Assembly (NCBI RefSeq): GCF_017309585.1
Contig: NZ_CP071321.1
Coordinates: 2,418,001 to 2,482,000 of the forward strand
Length of the DNA stretch: 64,000 bases
Source of the DNA: Nitrogeniibacter aestuarii
Lineage (GTDB): Bacteria > Pseudomonadota > Gammaproteobacteria > Burkholderiales > Rhodocyclaceae
Direction of reading: 5' to 3'
This document shows, piece after piece, positions 1-10,735 of this stretch (positions within the stretch are counted from its first letter, which is position 1; each line of letters opens with the position of its first letter). The position numbers and the translations under genes were made by a program. A model generated the notes under the pieces. It was not told the DNA's origin. It saw only the letters and a list, made by a program, of their open reading frames with translations, and did not search any database.

Positions 1-24
1 CGCCTTGGATACTGAGCGCCCCGC

Positions 25-2044
<2,020 letters not shown>

Positions 2045-2055
2045 GCACCTTCAAA

Positions 2056-2400
2056 TCATTCCGAAGCGGCGCCCTCATCGGTGTCCGCTTCGCCGCCCCC
2101 CTTCTTCATCACCTTGCCTTCCTTGGCCCGTTTGCGGCGAACCTCTTTCGGATCCGCGATCAGGGGACGATAGATTTCAATCCGGTCGCGATCACGCACT
2201 TCCGTGGTCAGCGGCGCCAGTTTGGCGTAGATCCCGACTTTGTTGCCGGTCTTTTCCAGGCTGATTTCCGGATATTTCTCCATCAGACCCGACGCCTCGA
2301 CGGCATCCTTGATGGTCGCGCCCTTGGGTAGGTTGACCGACGCAATCTCCTGGCGGTCTTTCAGCGCATAAACGACTTCAACACCGATCGTCTCTGCCAT
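2056..2400 (-). CDS. rnfH: RnfH family ubiquitin-like protein
   Basis: A 114-residue protein with the RnfH/YfjF beta-grasp fold. Family signatures visible are the N-terminal IGVEVVYALKD, the VGIYAKL segment and the DRIEIYRPLIADPKEVRRKRA tail. The family was named from the rnf locus of Rhodobacter, but most members, like this one, sit beside ratA and smpB, and the molecular role is unresolved. The start at 2400 has GGAG about 7 bases upstream, inside the end of ratA, with only 3 bases between the genes, so the two are probably co-translated. Confidence 0.93.
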   Translation of the reverse strand: MAETIGVEVVYALKDRQEIASVNLPKGATIKDAVEASGLMEKYPEISLEKTGNKVGIYAKLAPLTTEVRDRDRIEIYRPLIADPKEVRRKRAKEGKVMKKGGGEADTDEGAASE

Positions 2401-2403
2401 GGT

Positions 2404-2838
2404 TCAGCTCCGGTAAATGTCTTCGGCGCGCTTCACGAAGGCGTCCACGAAGGTATTGGCGATGTGACTGAAAACCGGCCCGAGCGCCTTGTCGAGCAAG
2501 CGGTTGGAGAACTTGTAGTTCAGTTCGAATTCGATCTTGCAGGCCGAATCACCCAGGGCAATGAATTTCCAGCCACCGTCAAGATGGGAAAAAGGCCCTT
2601 CCTTCAAGCGAATGTGCATTTCGCTCGGCCACACCTTGGTATTCACTGTCGCAAATTCGGTCTTGATGCCGTGGTAGTTCACACGAAGTGAGGCGGCGGT
2701 CATGCTTTCGGTGCGCTCGTGCAGTTCGGTACCACCACACCAGGGCAGGAACTTGGGGTAATCCTCAACCTTGTCCACGAGCTCGAACATCTGCTCGGGA
2801 GTGAATTCGATCAATACGACTTTCTTGACAGCGGCCAT
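2404..2838 (-). CDS. ratA: RatA/Coq10-type START domain protein
   Basis: A 144-residue polyketide-cyclase/START-like protein of the RatA (YfjG)/Coq10 family. The N-terminus MAAVKKVVLIEFTPEQMFEL and the following VEDYPKFLPWC are diagnostic. In E. coli RatA was described as a ribosome association toxin; eukaryotic homologues bind coenzyme Q, so a quinone-related role is a real alternative. I chose the start at 2838 because it aligns with E. coli RatA; an ATG at 2850 is also possible and neither has a strong ribosome binding site. It is divergent from smpB, the usual arrangement in proteobacteria. Confidence 0.92.
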   Translation of the reverse strand: MAAVKKVVLIEFTPEQMFELVDKVEDYPKFLPWCGGTELHERTESMTAASLRVNYHGIKTEFATVNTKVWPSEMHIRLKEGPFSHLDGGWKFIALGDSACKIEFELNYKFSNRLLDKALGPVFSHIANTFVDAFVKRAEDIYRS

Positions 2839-2915
2839 GGGTGATTGCATTTGAGCGGAACTGCTAGAATGCCCGATTCTACCGCATGCCACCGCGCCAC
2901 GCTGACTCCGACACC

Positions 2916-3362
2916 ATGAGCATTATCGATAATCGCAAAGCCTTCCACGACTACTTCATCGAAGAGAAAGTCGAGGCCGGGCTCGTGCTCGAAGGTTGGG
3001 AGGTCAAGGCCATCCGCGCCGGCCGCGTGAACATCAAGGAATCCCACATCCTGATGCGCAATGGCGAGATCTTCATCATCGGCATGCATCTGACACCGCT
3101 GCAATCGGCATCCACCCATGTCTTGCCTGATCCGACACGCACACGCAAGCTGTTGATGCACGCACAGCAGATCGACCGGCTCATCGGGCAGGTTGAACGT
3201 GCGGGCTATACCCTCATTCCGCTCGATCTGCATTACAGCAAGGGACGGGTCAAGGTCACGGTGGGTCTGGCCAAGGGCAAGAAGCAGCACGACAAGCGTG
3301 AAGTGGCCAAAAAACGTGATTGGGAGCGCGACAAGGCGCGACTGATGCGTCAGAAGGTCTGA
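2916..3362 (+). CDS. smpB: SsrA-binding protein SmpB
   Basis: SmpB binds tmRNA and delivers it to stalled ribosomes for trans-translation. The 148-residue product begins [14 protein letters not shown] and shows the core [14 protein letters not shown], the [11 protein letters not shown] segment and a basic C-terminal tail ([16 protein letters not shown]) that folds into the mRNA channel. The ATG at 2916 gives the usual family length. A TAGAAT hexamer at 2865-2870 could be its -10 box. ssrA is not visible in the window. The kinase gene downstream starts 12 bases after the stop codon. Confidence 0.97.
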   Translation: MSIIDNRKAFHDYFIEEKVEAGLVLEGWEVKAIRAGRVNIKESHILMRNGEIFIIGMHLTPLQSASTHVLPDPTRTRKLLMHAQQIDRLIGQVERAGYTLIPLDLHYSKGRVKVTVGLAKGKKQHDKREVAKKRDWERDKARLMRQKV

Positions 3363-3374
3363 CCGGTTCCGCCC

Positions 3375-5258
3375 GTGCGCGTGGCAGCGAGTCGACAATC
3401 GACCCACTCTGCTCACGACCTGGTATCCGCACGCCCCCTTTCGACGGACGACATCGCGACGGCCCAGGCCCGACGGCTCCGGGCCAGCTGGCTCAAGAAT
3501 CATGCGCGTACCGTTTACGTGCTCGTGGGTCTGCTCTGTGCCATTGTGGCCATCTGGCAGTCATGGCGAATCAGTGAATCCAATGCGCTCGCCGAAGTAC
3601 GACGGGTTGGCGCTGAACGTCTGACCCTCTATGCGAGTACGGTCGACGGCGCACTGGATCGTTATCGCTATCTGCCCTTTGTGCTTGCGCTCAACCCGGC
3701 GGTCAAGCAGCTCGTCGCCGAGGGCGGGGCGCGTGGCCGTGTGAATGTGTATCTCGAAACGGTCAATGCCCAGGCCGGCGCGGCTGCCCTGTTCGTGATG
3801 AGCGCCAACGGTGAAACGCTTGCCTCCAGCAACTGGTCAGAACCGCTTTCCTTCGTCGGCCAAAATTACGCGTTCCGCCCCTATTTCCGCCGCGCCATGG
3901 CCGGCGAATCGGGTGAGTTCTTCGCCATCGGGGTCACCACGGGCCAACCCGGCTATTTCATGTCGGCCCCCATTCACGGCCCACAAGGCATTGTCGGCGT
4001 CGCGGTGGTCAAGGTGGATCTGGACCGTCTCCAGCTCGACTGGGCCGAAGGGGGCGAAAACGTCATCGTCCGCGACGAAAACGGTGTGATCTTCCTCTCC
4101 AGCCTGCCGGCATGGAAGTACCACAGTCTCGGTGTCCTAGACGAGGCCGCCATGGCGCAGATCCGTGCCCGACGCCAATACAACAACATGCCGATCCCGG
4201 CGCTGCCCTTCAAGCGCCCGCGACTGGGCGTCCCCGATCTGGTGAACATCGACGGACAGAACTTTGTCGAACATGCCACCGCCCTCAAACAGGCGGGATG
4301 GACCATGCATTACCTGACGCCGATGGCCCCCATCCGGGACCAGGTCGTCGGCGTCGTTGCCATGGTGACGGTGTCATCGTTTCTGCTCATTGTCTTTCTG
4401 CTTTATCTGCGCGAGCGTCGCGAGCGGCGGCGTGCCCGCGACGCTGCCGACGAGGCAAAGGCATTGAGAGTGCTCAGCCGCCAGTTGCAGCTCGAGATCG
4501 ATGAGCGAAAGCGAACCGAGGAAGAGCTTCGCTCGACGCAGAACGATCTGATTCAGGCCGGAAAACTCGCGGCGCTCGGGCAGATGTCGGCCGCCATCGC
4601 CCATGAACTCAACCAGCCCATCACCGCGATCCGCACCTTCGTGGCCAGCGGCCGACGCCTGCTGTCACTCGATCGCAAGGACGATCTTGACCGGAATCTG
4701 GCTTCCGTCAGTGGCCTGACCGAGCGCATGGCGGTCATCACCGGCCAACTCAAGACGTTCGCACGCAAGAGCGAGGGGCGAAATCGACCGGTCAGGCTGG
4801 ACGAACCGGTCACCGCCGCGTTCGCGCTGCTTGACGGTCAGATCAAGGCGGCCGGGGTTCATGTTGTGCGGCACACCGCCGATGCCGCGCTCGTCGTGAT
4901 GGGCGATCCGGTGCGCATCGAACAGGTGCTGATCAATCTGGTGAGCAACAGCCTCGACGCCATGCGCGAGGTCGAAGCGCCAGTGCTGACGATCGACATC
5001 CGTGCAGAGGGAGACGAAGCAGTCCTCACCCTGAGCGATTGCGGCCACGGCATTTCGCCCGAGGTTCAGCATCAGCTGTTCGATCCATTCTTCACCACCA
5101 AAGAGGTTGGCGAAGGCGTCGGGCTTGGCTTGTCGATTTCCTACGGTATCGTGGCCGATATGGGTGGAACGATTCGCGCGCACAACAATCCGGATGGTGC
5201 AGGCGCCTGCTTTACCGTGCGCCTGCCCGTGGTCACCGAGGAGCCTTCCCATGAATGA
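3375..5258 (+). CDS. dctB: DctB-like sensor histidine kinase
   Basis: A membrane histidine kinase of 627 residues from a GTG start that lacks a clear ribosome binding site, so the true start could be slightly downstream. Order: transmembrane helix 47-63, a periplasmic double-Cache-type sensor domain (including the FRPYF segment at 168-171, typical of DctB), transmembrane helix 324-345, a coiled coil around 355-395, the H-box AAIAHELNQP with His410, and a HATPase domain with DPVRIEQVLINLVSNSLDA and GVGLGLSIS. DctB of rhizobia senses C4-dicarboxylates. The linked transporter here is TRAP-TAXI, so the ligand is probably an organic acid but is not proven. The stop overlaps the next start. Confidence 0.88.
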   Translation: MRVAASRQSTHSAHDLVSARPLSTDDIATAQARRLRASWLKNHARTVYVLVGLLCAIVAIWQSWRISESNALAEVRRVGAERLTLYASTVDGALDRYRYLPFVLALNPAVKQLVAEGGARGRVNVYLETVNAQAGAAALFVMSANGETLASSNWSEPLSFVGQNYAFRPYFRRAMAGESGEFFAIGVTTGQPGYFMSAPIHGPQGIVGVAVVKVDLDRLQLDWAEGGENVIVRDENGVIFLSSLPAWKYHSLGVLDEAAMAQIRARRQYNNMPIPALPFKRPRLGVPDLVNIDGQNFVEHATALKQAGWTMHYLTPMAPIRDQVVGVVAMVTVSSFLLIVFLLYLRERRERRRARDAADEAKALRVLSRQLQLEIDERKRTEEELRSTQNDLIQAGKLAALGQMSAAIAHELNQPITAIRTFVASGRRLLSLDRKDDLDRNLASVSGLTERMAVITGQLKTFARKSEGRNRPVRLDEPVTAAFALLDGQIKAAGVHVVRHTADAALVVMGDPVRIEQVLINLVSNSLDAMREVEAPVLTIDIRAEGDEAVLTLSDCGHGISPEVQHQLFDPFFTTKEVGEGVGLGLSISYGIVADMGGTIRAHNNPDGAGACFTVRLPVVTEEPSHE

Positions 5259-6633
5259 AACCGCCGGTCAGGTGATTCTGGTCGACGATGAGCCCGCCAT
5301 GCGCGCCGCGACCGCGCAGTGGCTGGAACTCGATGGCTATCAGGTCACCAGCTTCGACAGCGCAGAGCAGGCGCTCCGATCCCTTGAGCACACGTTCGAC
5401 GGCGTCATCATCAGCGACGTGAAGATGCCGCGCATGGACGGAATCAGTTTTCAACAACACGTCGCCGCGCTCGACGCTGCGATCCCCGTGGTACTCGTCA
5501 CCGGCCATGGCGACGTGACCATGGCGGTCGAAGCGATGCGCAACGGCGCCTACGATTTCATCGAAAAGCCGTTTGCCCCCGAGCGTCTGCTCGACATCGT
5601 CCGCCGTGCCTGCGACAAGCGCCACCTCGTACTTGAAAACCGGGCCTTGCGTCAGCAACTGGCGGCGGGAACCGGGCTTGAGCGCAGCCTCATCGGCAAT
5701 GCGCCGGCCATCCGGCGCCTGCGCCAGGAAATCACCGATATCGCCGATACGCCGGCCAGCGTTCTCATCGAAGGTGCCACGGGGACCGGCAAAGAGGTCG
5801 TCGCGCGAGCACTGCACGACCTGAGCCGTCGTCGCAACGCGAATTTTGTGGCGGTCAATTGCGCGGCCATTCCGGAAAACGTTTTCGAGAGCGAACTGTT
5901 CGGCCACGAAGCCGGCGCATTTACCGGCGCTCAGAAACGACGTATCGGCAAGCTTGAACACGCCAGCGGCGGCACCCTGTTTCTCGACGAAGTGGCCAGC
6001 ATGCCCATGCAGATGCAGGTCAAGGTGCTTCGAGCCTTGCAGGAACGCGAAATCGTGCGCCTGGGTGCCAACGACCCGGTGGCGGTCGATATCCGCATCG
6101 TGGCCGCCAGCAATGAAAATCTCATCGACGCAGTGCAGGACGGCCGTTTTCGCCCCGACCTCTACTATCGCCTCAACGTGGTCTCGCTGCGCCTGCCTCG
6201 CCTGTGCGAACGCGATGGCGATCTGCCGCTGCTGTTCGACTATTTCGCCCAGGAAGCAGGCCGAATCTACGAGCGCCCTGTCCCGGCGTTGTCCCCGGCG
6301 TGCATTGCGGCGCTCGGCGCGCATACCTGGCCCGGCAACGTCCGTGAATTGAAGAATATTGCCGAACGCTATGTGCTCTCTTCACTGCCACCCCACGAGC
6401 GGCTACCACACATGCTTGGACTGCTGCCCGGATCGTCCGGCATGTTCGATGCCACGTCAGGGCGCTCACTGGCAGAACTCACCCATGATTTCGAACGCCG
6501 CATTCTCGAAGCCAGCCTGCGAAAGCATCAGGGCAACATTCAGGACGTGATGGACGAACTCGGACTGCCACGACGAACCCTGAACCAGAAGATGGCCAAC
6601 CATGGTCTCGAACGGCGTCAATTCGTCTCTTGA
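5251..6633 (+). CDS. dctD: DctD-like sigma-54-dependent response regulator
   Basis: A 460-residue NtrC-family activator. The receiver domain has the phosphoacceptor Asp56 (SDVKMPRMDG) and Lys107 in EKPF. The AAA+ domain has Walker A GATGTGKE at 175-182 and the sigma-54 contact motif GAFTGA at 222-227. The C-terminus carries a Fis-type helix-turn-helix (GNIQDVMDELGLPRRTLNQKM). The ATG at 5251 overlaps the end of the kinase gene by 8 bases, so the two are translationally coupled. A near-consensus sigma-54 promoter lies about 140 bases beyond its stop, in front of the transporter genes, which makes them the likely target. Confidence 0.92.
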   Translation: MNETAGQVILVDDEPAMRAATAQWLELDGYQVTSFDSAEQALRSLEHTFDGVIISDVKMPRMDGISFQQHVAALDAAIPVVLVTGHGDVTMAVEAMRNGAYDFIEKPFAPERLLDIVRRACDKRHLVLENRALRQQLAAGTGLERSLIGNAPAIRRLRQEITDIADTPASVLIEGATGTGKEVVARALHDLSRRRNANFVAVNCAAIPENVFESELFGHEAGAFTGAQKRRIGKLEHASGGTLFLDEVASMPMQMQVKVLRALQEREIVRLGANDPVAVDIRIVAASNENLIDAVQDGRFRPDLYYRLNVVSLRLPRLCERDGDLPLLFDYFAQEAGRIYERPVPALSPACIAALGAHTWPGNVRELKNIAERYVLSSLPPHERLPHMLGLLPGSSGMFDATSGRSLAELTHDFERRILEASLRKHQGNIQDVMDELGLPRRTLNQKMANHGLERRQFVS

Positions 6634-6643
6634 AACGCCCCGT

Positions 6644-6659
6644 CGGCAAGATATTGCCG
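6644..6659. promoter_or_regulatory. Inverted repeat, candidate activator site upstream of the sigma-54 promoter
   Basis: CGGCAA-GATA-TTGCCG is a perfect 6+6 inverted repeat, starting 11 bases after the activator's stop codon and about 130 bases upstream of the -24/-12 element. A weaker repeat, GCCTT-GAGC-AAGGC, follows at 6671-6684. Position and spacing fit enhancer sites for an NtrC-family activator. There is no T-run after the first repeat, so a terminator is less likely. The binding role is inferred. Confidence 0.5.
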
Positions 6660-6775
6660 ATATTTGAGGTGCCTTGAGCAAGGCTGTGCCGACGTCGATT
6701 TGCCATGTGCGACCGCAACAGCCACAGCTTCCACTGTGCAGGGCAAATACGACATTTCCTGCTGCATCGCGCAAG

Positions 6776-6791
6776 TGGCACCGTGCTTGCA
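6776..6791 (+). promoter_or_regulatory. Sigma-54 (-24/-12) promoter of the TAXI transporter operon
   Basis: TGGCACCGTGCTTGCA matches the sigma-54 consensus TGGCACG-N4-TTGCW at all strongly conserved bases except one C for G, with exact GG-to-GC spacing. Initiation is expected near 6801, leaving a leader of about 55 bases before the TAXI receptor start. A sigma-54 activator gene lies directly upstream. Confidence 0.8.
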
Positions 6792-6855
6792 AATGATCCT
6801 CCAGGCCCGCCCGAGTGGCCGCACACAACATGCCATCGTGCACATGGAGGATTCA

Positions 6856-7875
6856 ATGAAACGCACTCGTCTGAGTTATCTCGCCCTGGCTGCGGCCATG
6901 TCGGTCGCAGGTATGGCTGGCACTGCACAGGCACAGGAAAGCCGTGACTATCTGCTGGCCACCGCCAGCACGGGTGGCACGTACTACCCGGTAGGTGTCG
7001 CCCTGGCCACGCTGACCAAGGTCAAGCTCACGCCCACGGACAAGATCGGCATGTCGGCGATCAATTCGGCCGGCTCGGCGGAGAACGTCAAGCTGCTGCG
7101 CGACAACGAAGCTCAGTTTGCCATCCTCCAGGGGCTCTACGGCTACTACGCCTGGAAGGGTAAAGGCCCGATCGAGGCCGACGGCCCGCAAAAAGGCCTG
7201 CGTTCAGTCACCATGCTGTGGCAGAACGTCGAGCAGTTCACCGTCATGTCCGAATACGCCAAGACCGGCACCATTGCCGACATGGCGGGCATGAAGGGCA
7301 AGGGCTTCTCGATGGGCAAGAAAAACTCGGGCACCATCGGCTCGAACGAGACGCTCATGTCGAACATGGGTATCGATATCAACACCGACTATGATCTGGT
7401 CTATGTCGGTTACGGCCCGAGCGCCGACGCCATGCAGAACGGTCAGATTGCCGGCATGAGCACGCCGGCAGGCGTCCCCACCGGAGCGGTGACCCGCGCC
7501 TTCGCCTCCATGGAGGGCAAGGTCACCATGCTCAGTTTCACCGACGAGCAGATGAAGCAGGCCGACGGGGGGCTTGAACTGTGGACCCGCTACACCATCC
7601 CGGCGGGCACCTATCCGGGTCAGGACAAGGACGTCCAGACCATCGCTCAGCCCAACTTCCTCGCGGTGCGTGCCGATCTGGATGAAGACGCGGTCTACAA
7701 GATCACCAAGACCATCTACGAGAACCTCCCCTTCCTGAACGCCATCCACAAGGCCACTGCGGCCATGTCGCTGCAAAAGGCACTCGACGGACTGCCCATG
7801 CCGCTTCACCCGGGTGCCGCCCGGTACTACAAGGAAGCCGGACTCAACATTCCCGATCGTCTGATCGCGAAGTAA
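6856..7875 (+). CDS. TAXI family TRAP transporter solute-binding protein
   Basis: The periplasmic receptor of a TRAP transporter of the TAXI class, 339 residues. A signal peptide at residues 1-26 ends in AQA, and the mature N-terminus YLLATASTGGTYYPVG is the classic TAXI opening. The ATG at 6856 is preceded by GGAGG at 6846-6850; the frame is open further upstream but has no signal sequence there. Substrates of TAXI systems are mostly unassigned; organic acids such as glutamate or 2-oxoglutarate are known for a few. The sigma-54 promoter upstream and the permease downstream make this a self-contained uptake operon. Confidence 0.94.
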   Translation: MKRTRLSYLALAAAMSVAGMAGTAQAQESRDYLLATASTGGTYYPVGVALATLTKVKLTPTDKIGMSAINSAGSAENVKLLRDNEAQFAILQGLYGYYAWKGKGPIEADGPQKGLRSVTMLWQNVEQFTVMSEYAKTGTIADMAGMKGKGFSMGKKNSGTIGSNETLMSNMGIDINTDYDLVYVGYGPSADAMQNGQIAGMSTPAGVPTGAVTRAFASMEGKVTMLSFTDEQMKQADGGLELWTRYTIPAGTYPGQDKDVQTIAQPNFLAVRADLDEDAVYKITKTIYENLPFLNAIHKATAAMSLQKALDGLPMPLHPGAARYYKEAGLNIPDRLIAK

Positions 7876-7891
7876 GACACCCGGTTTCGTC

Positions 7892-7922
7892 GGTGCGCAT
7901 CCGGACTCCCCGGATGCGCACC
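7892..7922 (+). terminator. Intercistronic hairpin between receptor and permease
   Basis: A perfect 13-bp stem, GGTGCGCATCCGG with CCGGATGCGCACC, closes a 5-base loop (ACTCC). No T-run follows, so it is probably not a strong intrinsic terminator. It is more likely an attenuator or a 3'-end stabiliser that keeps the abundant receptor mRNA above permease mRNA, as known for other binding-protein operons. Confidence 0.65.
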
Positions 7923-7960
7923 CAAAGCGTGACTACGCCCCACACCCACAGGATATGCCC

Positions 7961-10102
7961 ATGCAGCCGGCAGGAAGCCCCACACCCATCGCCCCCGAGA
8001 AGGACGAACACGACGCCCCCGTGCGCAGCGAGCATGGGCTGATCGGGAAGATCCTCTTCGTCCTTGGCATCGGCATCGCGCTGATGCACATCTATTTCAA
8101 CATCCTGACGGTGATGCCCAGTCTGTGGCAGAACGCATTGCATTTCGCCGGCTTCGGCCTGATGTGCGCCCTGCTCTTTCCCTCACTGCGCCAGACCGGC
8201 GGTGCACGCGACACGGTGGTCCTTGCTGTCGACGTGGCCTTCGGCTTGCTGGTCGCCTTTGCCGCGGTCTTTCTCATTGCCCAGGAAGACGCCATCTACG
8301 CCCGCGGTGTTCATCTGACACCCATCGAATGGGCGGCGGGCATCGTTCTGATTCTGGGTGCCATCGAATTCACACGCCGGACCACGGGCTGGATCATTCC
8401 CGTGCTCATCGTGCTTGCGCTCACCTATGTGGGTTGGTGGGGGGAGCACGTCAGCGGCGTGTTCCGCTTCGCCGGCCTGTCGGCCGAGACCATTCTGTTC
8501 CGCAGTATTTTTGGTGACGATGGCCTGTTCGGCAACATCGCACTCATCTCGTCCACCTTCGTGTTCATGTTCATTCTGTTCGGCGCCTTCCTGCTCCGAT
8601 CGGGGGCCGGCGATTTCGTCATCGACCTGGCGCGCTCGGTGGCGGGCAAAACCACCGGAGGGCCCGGGCTGGTGGCCGTGTTTGCCTCGGCACTCACCGG
8701 TACCATCTCCGGCTCGGCGGTCGCCAACACCGCCTCGACCGGCGTGATTACCATCCCGCTCATGAAACGCGCCGGGTTCCCGCCCAAGTTCGCCGCCGCC
8801 ATCGAAGCGGCGGCATCGACCGGTGGCCAGCTCATGCCGCCCATCATGGGCGCAGGCGCTTTCGTGATGGCCAGCTACACCCAGATTCCCTACACCACCA
8901 TCATCGGGGTGAGCGTCATCCCCGCCATACTCTATTTCGCGTCGGTGGCCTTCTTCGTCCGCCTGGAGGCCAAGCGCAGCGGGGTCAAACAGATGGAAGA
9001 TGGCGCGCCGAGCGCGCTCGAGGTCATCAAGCGCGGCGGTCTGCCCTTCCTGCTCCCGGTGGCTGTGCTCATCGGCTTGCTGGTCGTCGGTTTCACCCCG
9101 ACTTACGCCGCCGGAATCAGCATCCTGGCGGTGGTGGTTTCCTCTTGGCTGACGCCCAACAAGATGGGCCCCAAGGCGATCCTGGAAGCGCTCGCGCTGG
9201 GCGCACGGAACATGGTCATGACCGGGGTGCTGCTGTGCGCCATCGGACTGGTGGTGAACGTCATCGCCACGGCCGGCGTCGGGAACACCTTTTCGCTGAT
9301 GATCACCGAATGGGCCGGCTCGAGCCTGATCATCGCCATCGTGCTGATTGCCCTGGCATCGCTGGTGCTGGGCATGGGGTTGCCGGTCACCGCGTCGTAC
9401 ATCGTCCTGGGCACCTTGTCTGCGCCGGCGCTCTATAACCTCATCGCCGACGCGCAGGTCGTCGACGCCATCGCCCGCGGCGCGCTCAGTGACGAGGCCA
9501 AGGCCGTGCTGATGCTCGTTGCGCCCGATCAGATCGCCGCGCTTGGCAGTGCCATGAGCATGGAGGCGGCCAATGCCATCTTTGCAATGGTGCCGATCGA
9601 CCTGGCAGACGCACTGCGCACGTCGGTACTCGATCCGGCCACCCTCACCTTCGCGCTGCTCTCGGCACACATGATCATCTTCTGGCTCAGTCAGGACAGC
9701 AACGTCACGCCGCCGGTGTGCCTCACCGCCTTCACCGCCGCCGCCATCGCCAAGACGCCGCCCATGGCGACCGGCCTTGAATCCTGGAAAGTCGCCAAAG
9801 GGCTTTATGTGGTGCCCTTGCTCTTCGCCTATACACCTTTGCTCGGTGGGGACTGGATCGAGATTACCGAGCTCGGTTTCTTCGCGCTGATCGGTCTTTA
9901 CGCCTTCTCTGCCGGATTGCAGGGCTATCTCGAGCACCGCTTGAGTCCGCTCATGCGACTGGTGCTCATTGCCAACGCCATTCTCTTGCTTTGGCCACTG
10001 CCGATGTGGGTACACGGCCTGGGTGCCAGCCTTTTCGTCACCCTGTTCGTGTTCAGCCGGCGGCTCGGCAAGCGTGAAGCGGCCGGTGTGGCAGCTGCCT
10101 GA
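7961..10102 (+). CDS. TRAP transporter permease, fused DctQ-DctM (TAXI type)
   Basis: An inner-membrane permease of 713 residues. It joins the small membrane subunit (about residues 25-190) to the large one (DctM-like), the usual form for TAXI systems. Many hydrophobic helices are visible, and the DctM core shows the GTISGSAVANTASTGVITIP and GGQLMPPIMGAGAF segments. Uptake is driven by an ion gradient. I prefer the ATG at 7961 because AGGA at 7950-7953 sits 7 bases upstream; the ATG at 7955 would be too close. The protein is co-transcribed with the receptor, with a strong hairpin between them. Confidence 0.93.
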   Translation: MQPAGSPTPIAPEKDEHDAPVRSEHGLIGKILFVLGIGIALMHIYFNILTVMPSLWQNALHFAGFGLMCALLFPSLRQTGGARDTVVLAVDVAFGLLVAFAAVFLIAQEDAIYARGVHLTPIEWAAGIVLILGAIEFTRRTTGWIIPVLIVLALTYVGWWGEHVSGVFRFAGLSAETILFRSIFGDDGLFGNIALISSTFVFMFILFGAFLLRSGAGDFVIDLARSVAGKTTGGPGLVAVFASALTGTISGSAVANTASTGVITIPLMKRAGFPPKFAAAIEAAASTGGQLMPPIMGAGAFVMASYTQIPYTTIIGVSVIPAILYFASVAFFVRLEAKRSGVKQMEDGAPSALEVIKRGGLPFLLPVAVLIGLLVVGFTPTYAAGISILAVVVSSWLTPNKMGPKAILEALALGARNMVMTGVLLCAIGLVVNVIATAGVGNTFSLMITEWAGSSLIIAIVLIALASLVLGMGLPVTASYIVLGTLSAPALYNLIADAQVVDAIARGALSDEAKAVLMLVAPDQIAALGSAMSMEAANAIFAMVPIDLADALRTSVLDPATLTFALLSAHMIIFWLSQDSNVTPPVCLTAFTAAAIAKTPPMATGLESWKVAKGLYVVPLLFAYTPLLGGDWIEITELGFFALIGLYAFSAGLQGYLEHRLSPLMRLVLIANAILLLWPLPMWVHGLGASLFVTLFVFSRRLGKREAAGVAAA

Positions 10103-10273
10103 TTGCGCCATGCCCACTCAGTCAGACCACCCGGCAGCCGCGACGCCCGCAAACCCGGTCAGGGCACGCCTGACCGGCATTGAGCCCGGAGTCAGAGGCA
10201 AACGCATTGCGACGGCGCGATCTTCCTGCATGCACCATACTGACCACAAAGACCATGGCATGGAAGTCAAAAC

Positions 10274-10690
10274 GTGACGCTGACCCCTTTCCATCTGGCC
10301 TTTCCGGTGGACGACCTGATGGCCGCGCGACAGTTCTACGGCGGCATACTCGGCTGCCCGGAAGGGCGCAGCGCCGAGCAGTGGATCGACTTCAACCTGT
10401 TCGGCCATCAGATTGTCGCGCACCTGTCGGACGCAGCCGGGCAAAGAAGCACCAACCCGGTTGACGGTGACGACGTGCCCGTGCCGCACTTTGGCGTGGT
10501 CCTCTCACTGGCGGATTTCAACGCCATGGCTGCGCGCCTCAAGGCGGCGGGCGTCAAATTCATCATTGAACCGCACACCCGCTTCGCTGGCCAGCCGGGC
10601 GAGCAATCCACCATGTTCTTTCTCGATCCAACGGGCAACGCACTTGAGTTCAAGGCCTTTGCCAGCCTGGATCAACTCTTCAAGAAATAA
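10274..10690 (+). CDS. VOC family protein (glyoxalase/bleomycin-resistance fold)
   Basis: A 138-residue vicinal-oxygen-chelate protein from a GTG start with GGAAG 7-8 bases upstream. The first beta-alpha-beta unit begins [20 protein letters not shown], and the second half ends with [16 protein letters not shown], the typical metal-binding Glu region. His8 and the late Glu are candidate metal ligands. The family covers lyases, isomerases and dioxygenases, and nothing in the sequence decides among them. It lies 171 bases after the TRAP permease and may or may not belong to that operon. Confidence 0.85.
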   Translation: MTLTPFHLAFPVDDLMAARQFYGGILGCPEGRSAEQWIDFNLFGHQIVAHLSDAAGQRSTNPVDGDDVPVPHFGVVLSLADFNAMAARLKAAGVKFIIEPHTRFAGQPGEQSTMFFLDPTGNALEFKAFASLDQLFKK

Positions 10691-10691
10691 C

Positions 10692-10723
10692 GGCAGCGGG
10701 CCGAAGCGCGCTGCCTTTGATTT
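10692..10723. terminator. Probable bidirectional terminator
   Basis: GGCAGCG at 10692-10698 pairs with CGCTGCC at 10709-10715, followed on the plus strand by TTTGATTT. It sits between the convergent ends of the VOC gene and the symporter gene. The T-tract is imperfect. Confidence 0.45.
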
Positions 10724-10735
10724 GATGGAGGAAAC

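Noticed and set aside
2404..2838. RatA with RnfH as a toxin-antitoxin pair
   Set aside because: The pair is sometimes labelled so, but it is a conserved chromosomal block next to smpB, and the family relates to Coq10. I do not treat it as a TA module.
8183..10117. A 644-codon open frame antisense to the TRAP permease
   Set aside because: High GC content leaves the complementary frame open. The translation is a His/Gln/Arg/Gly-rich low-complexity shadow, while the plus strand encodes a clear permease.
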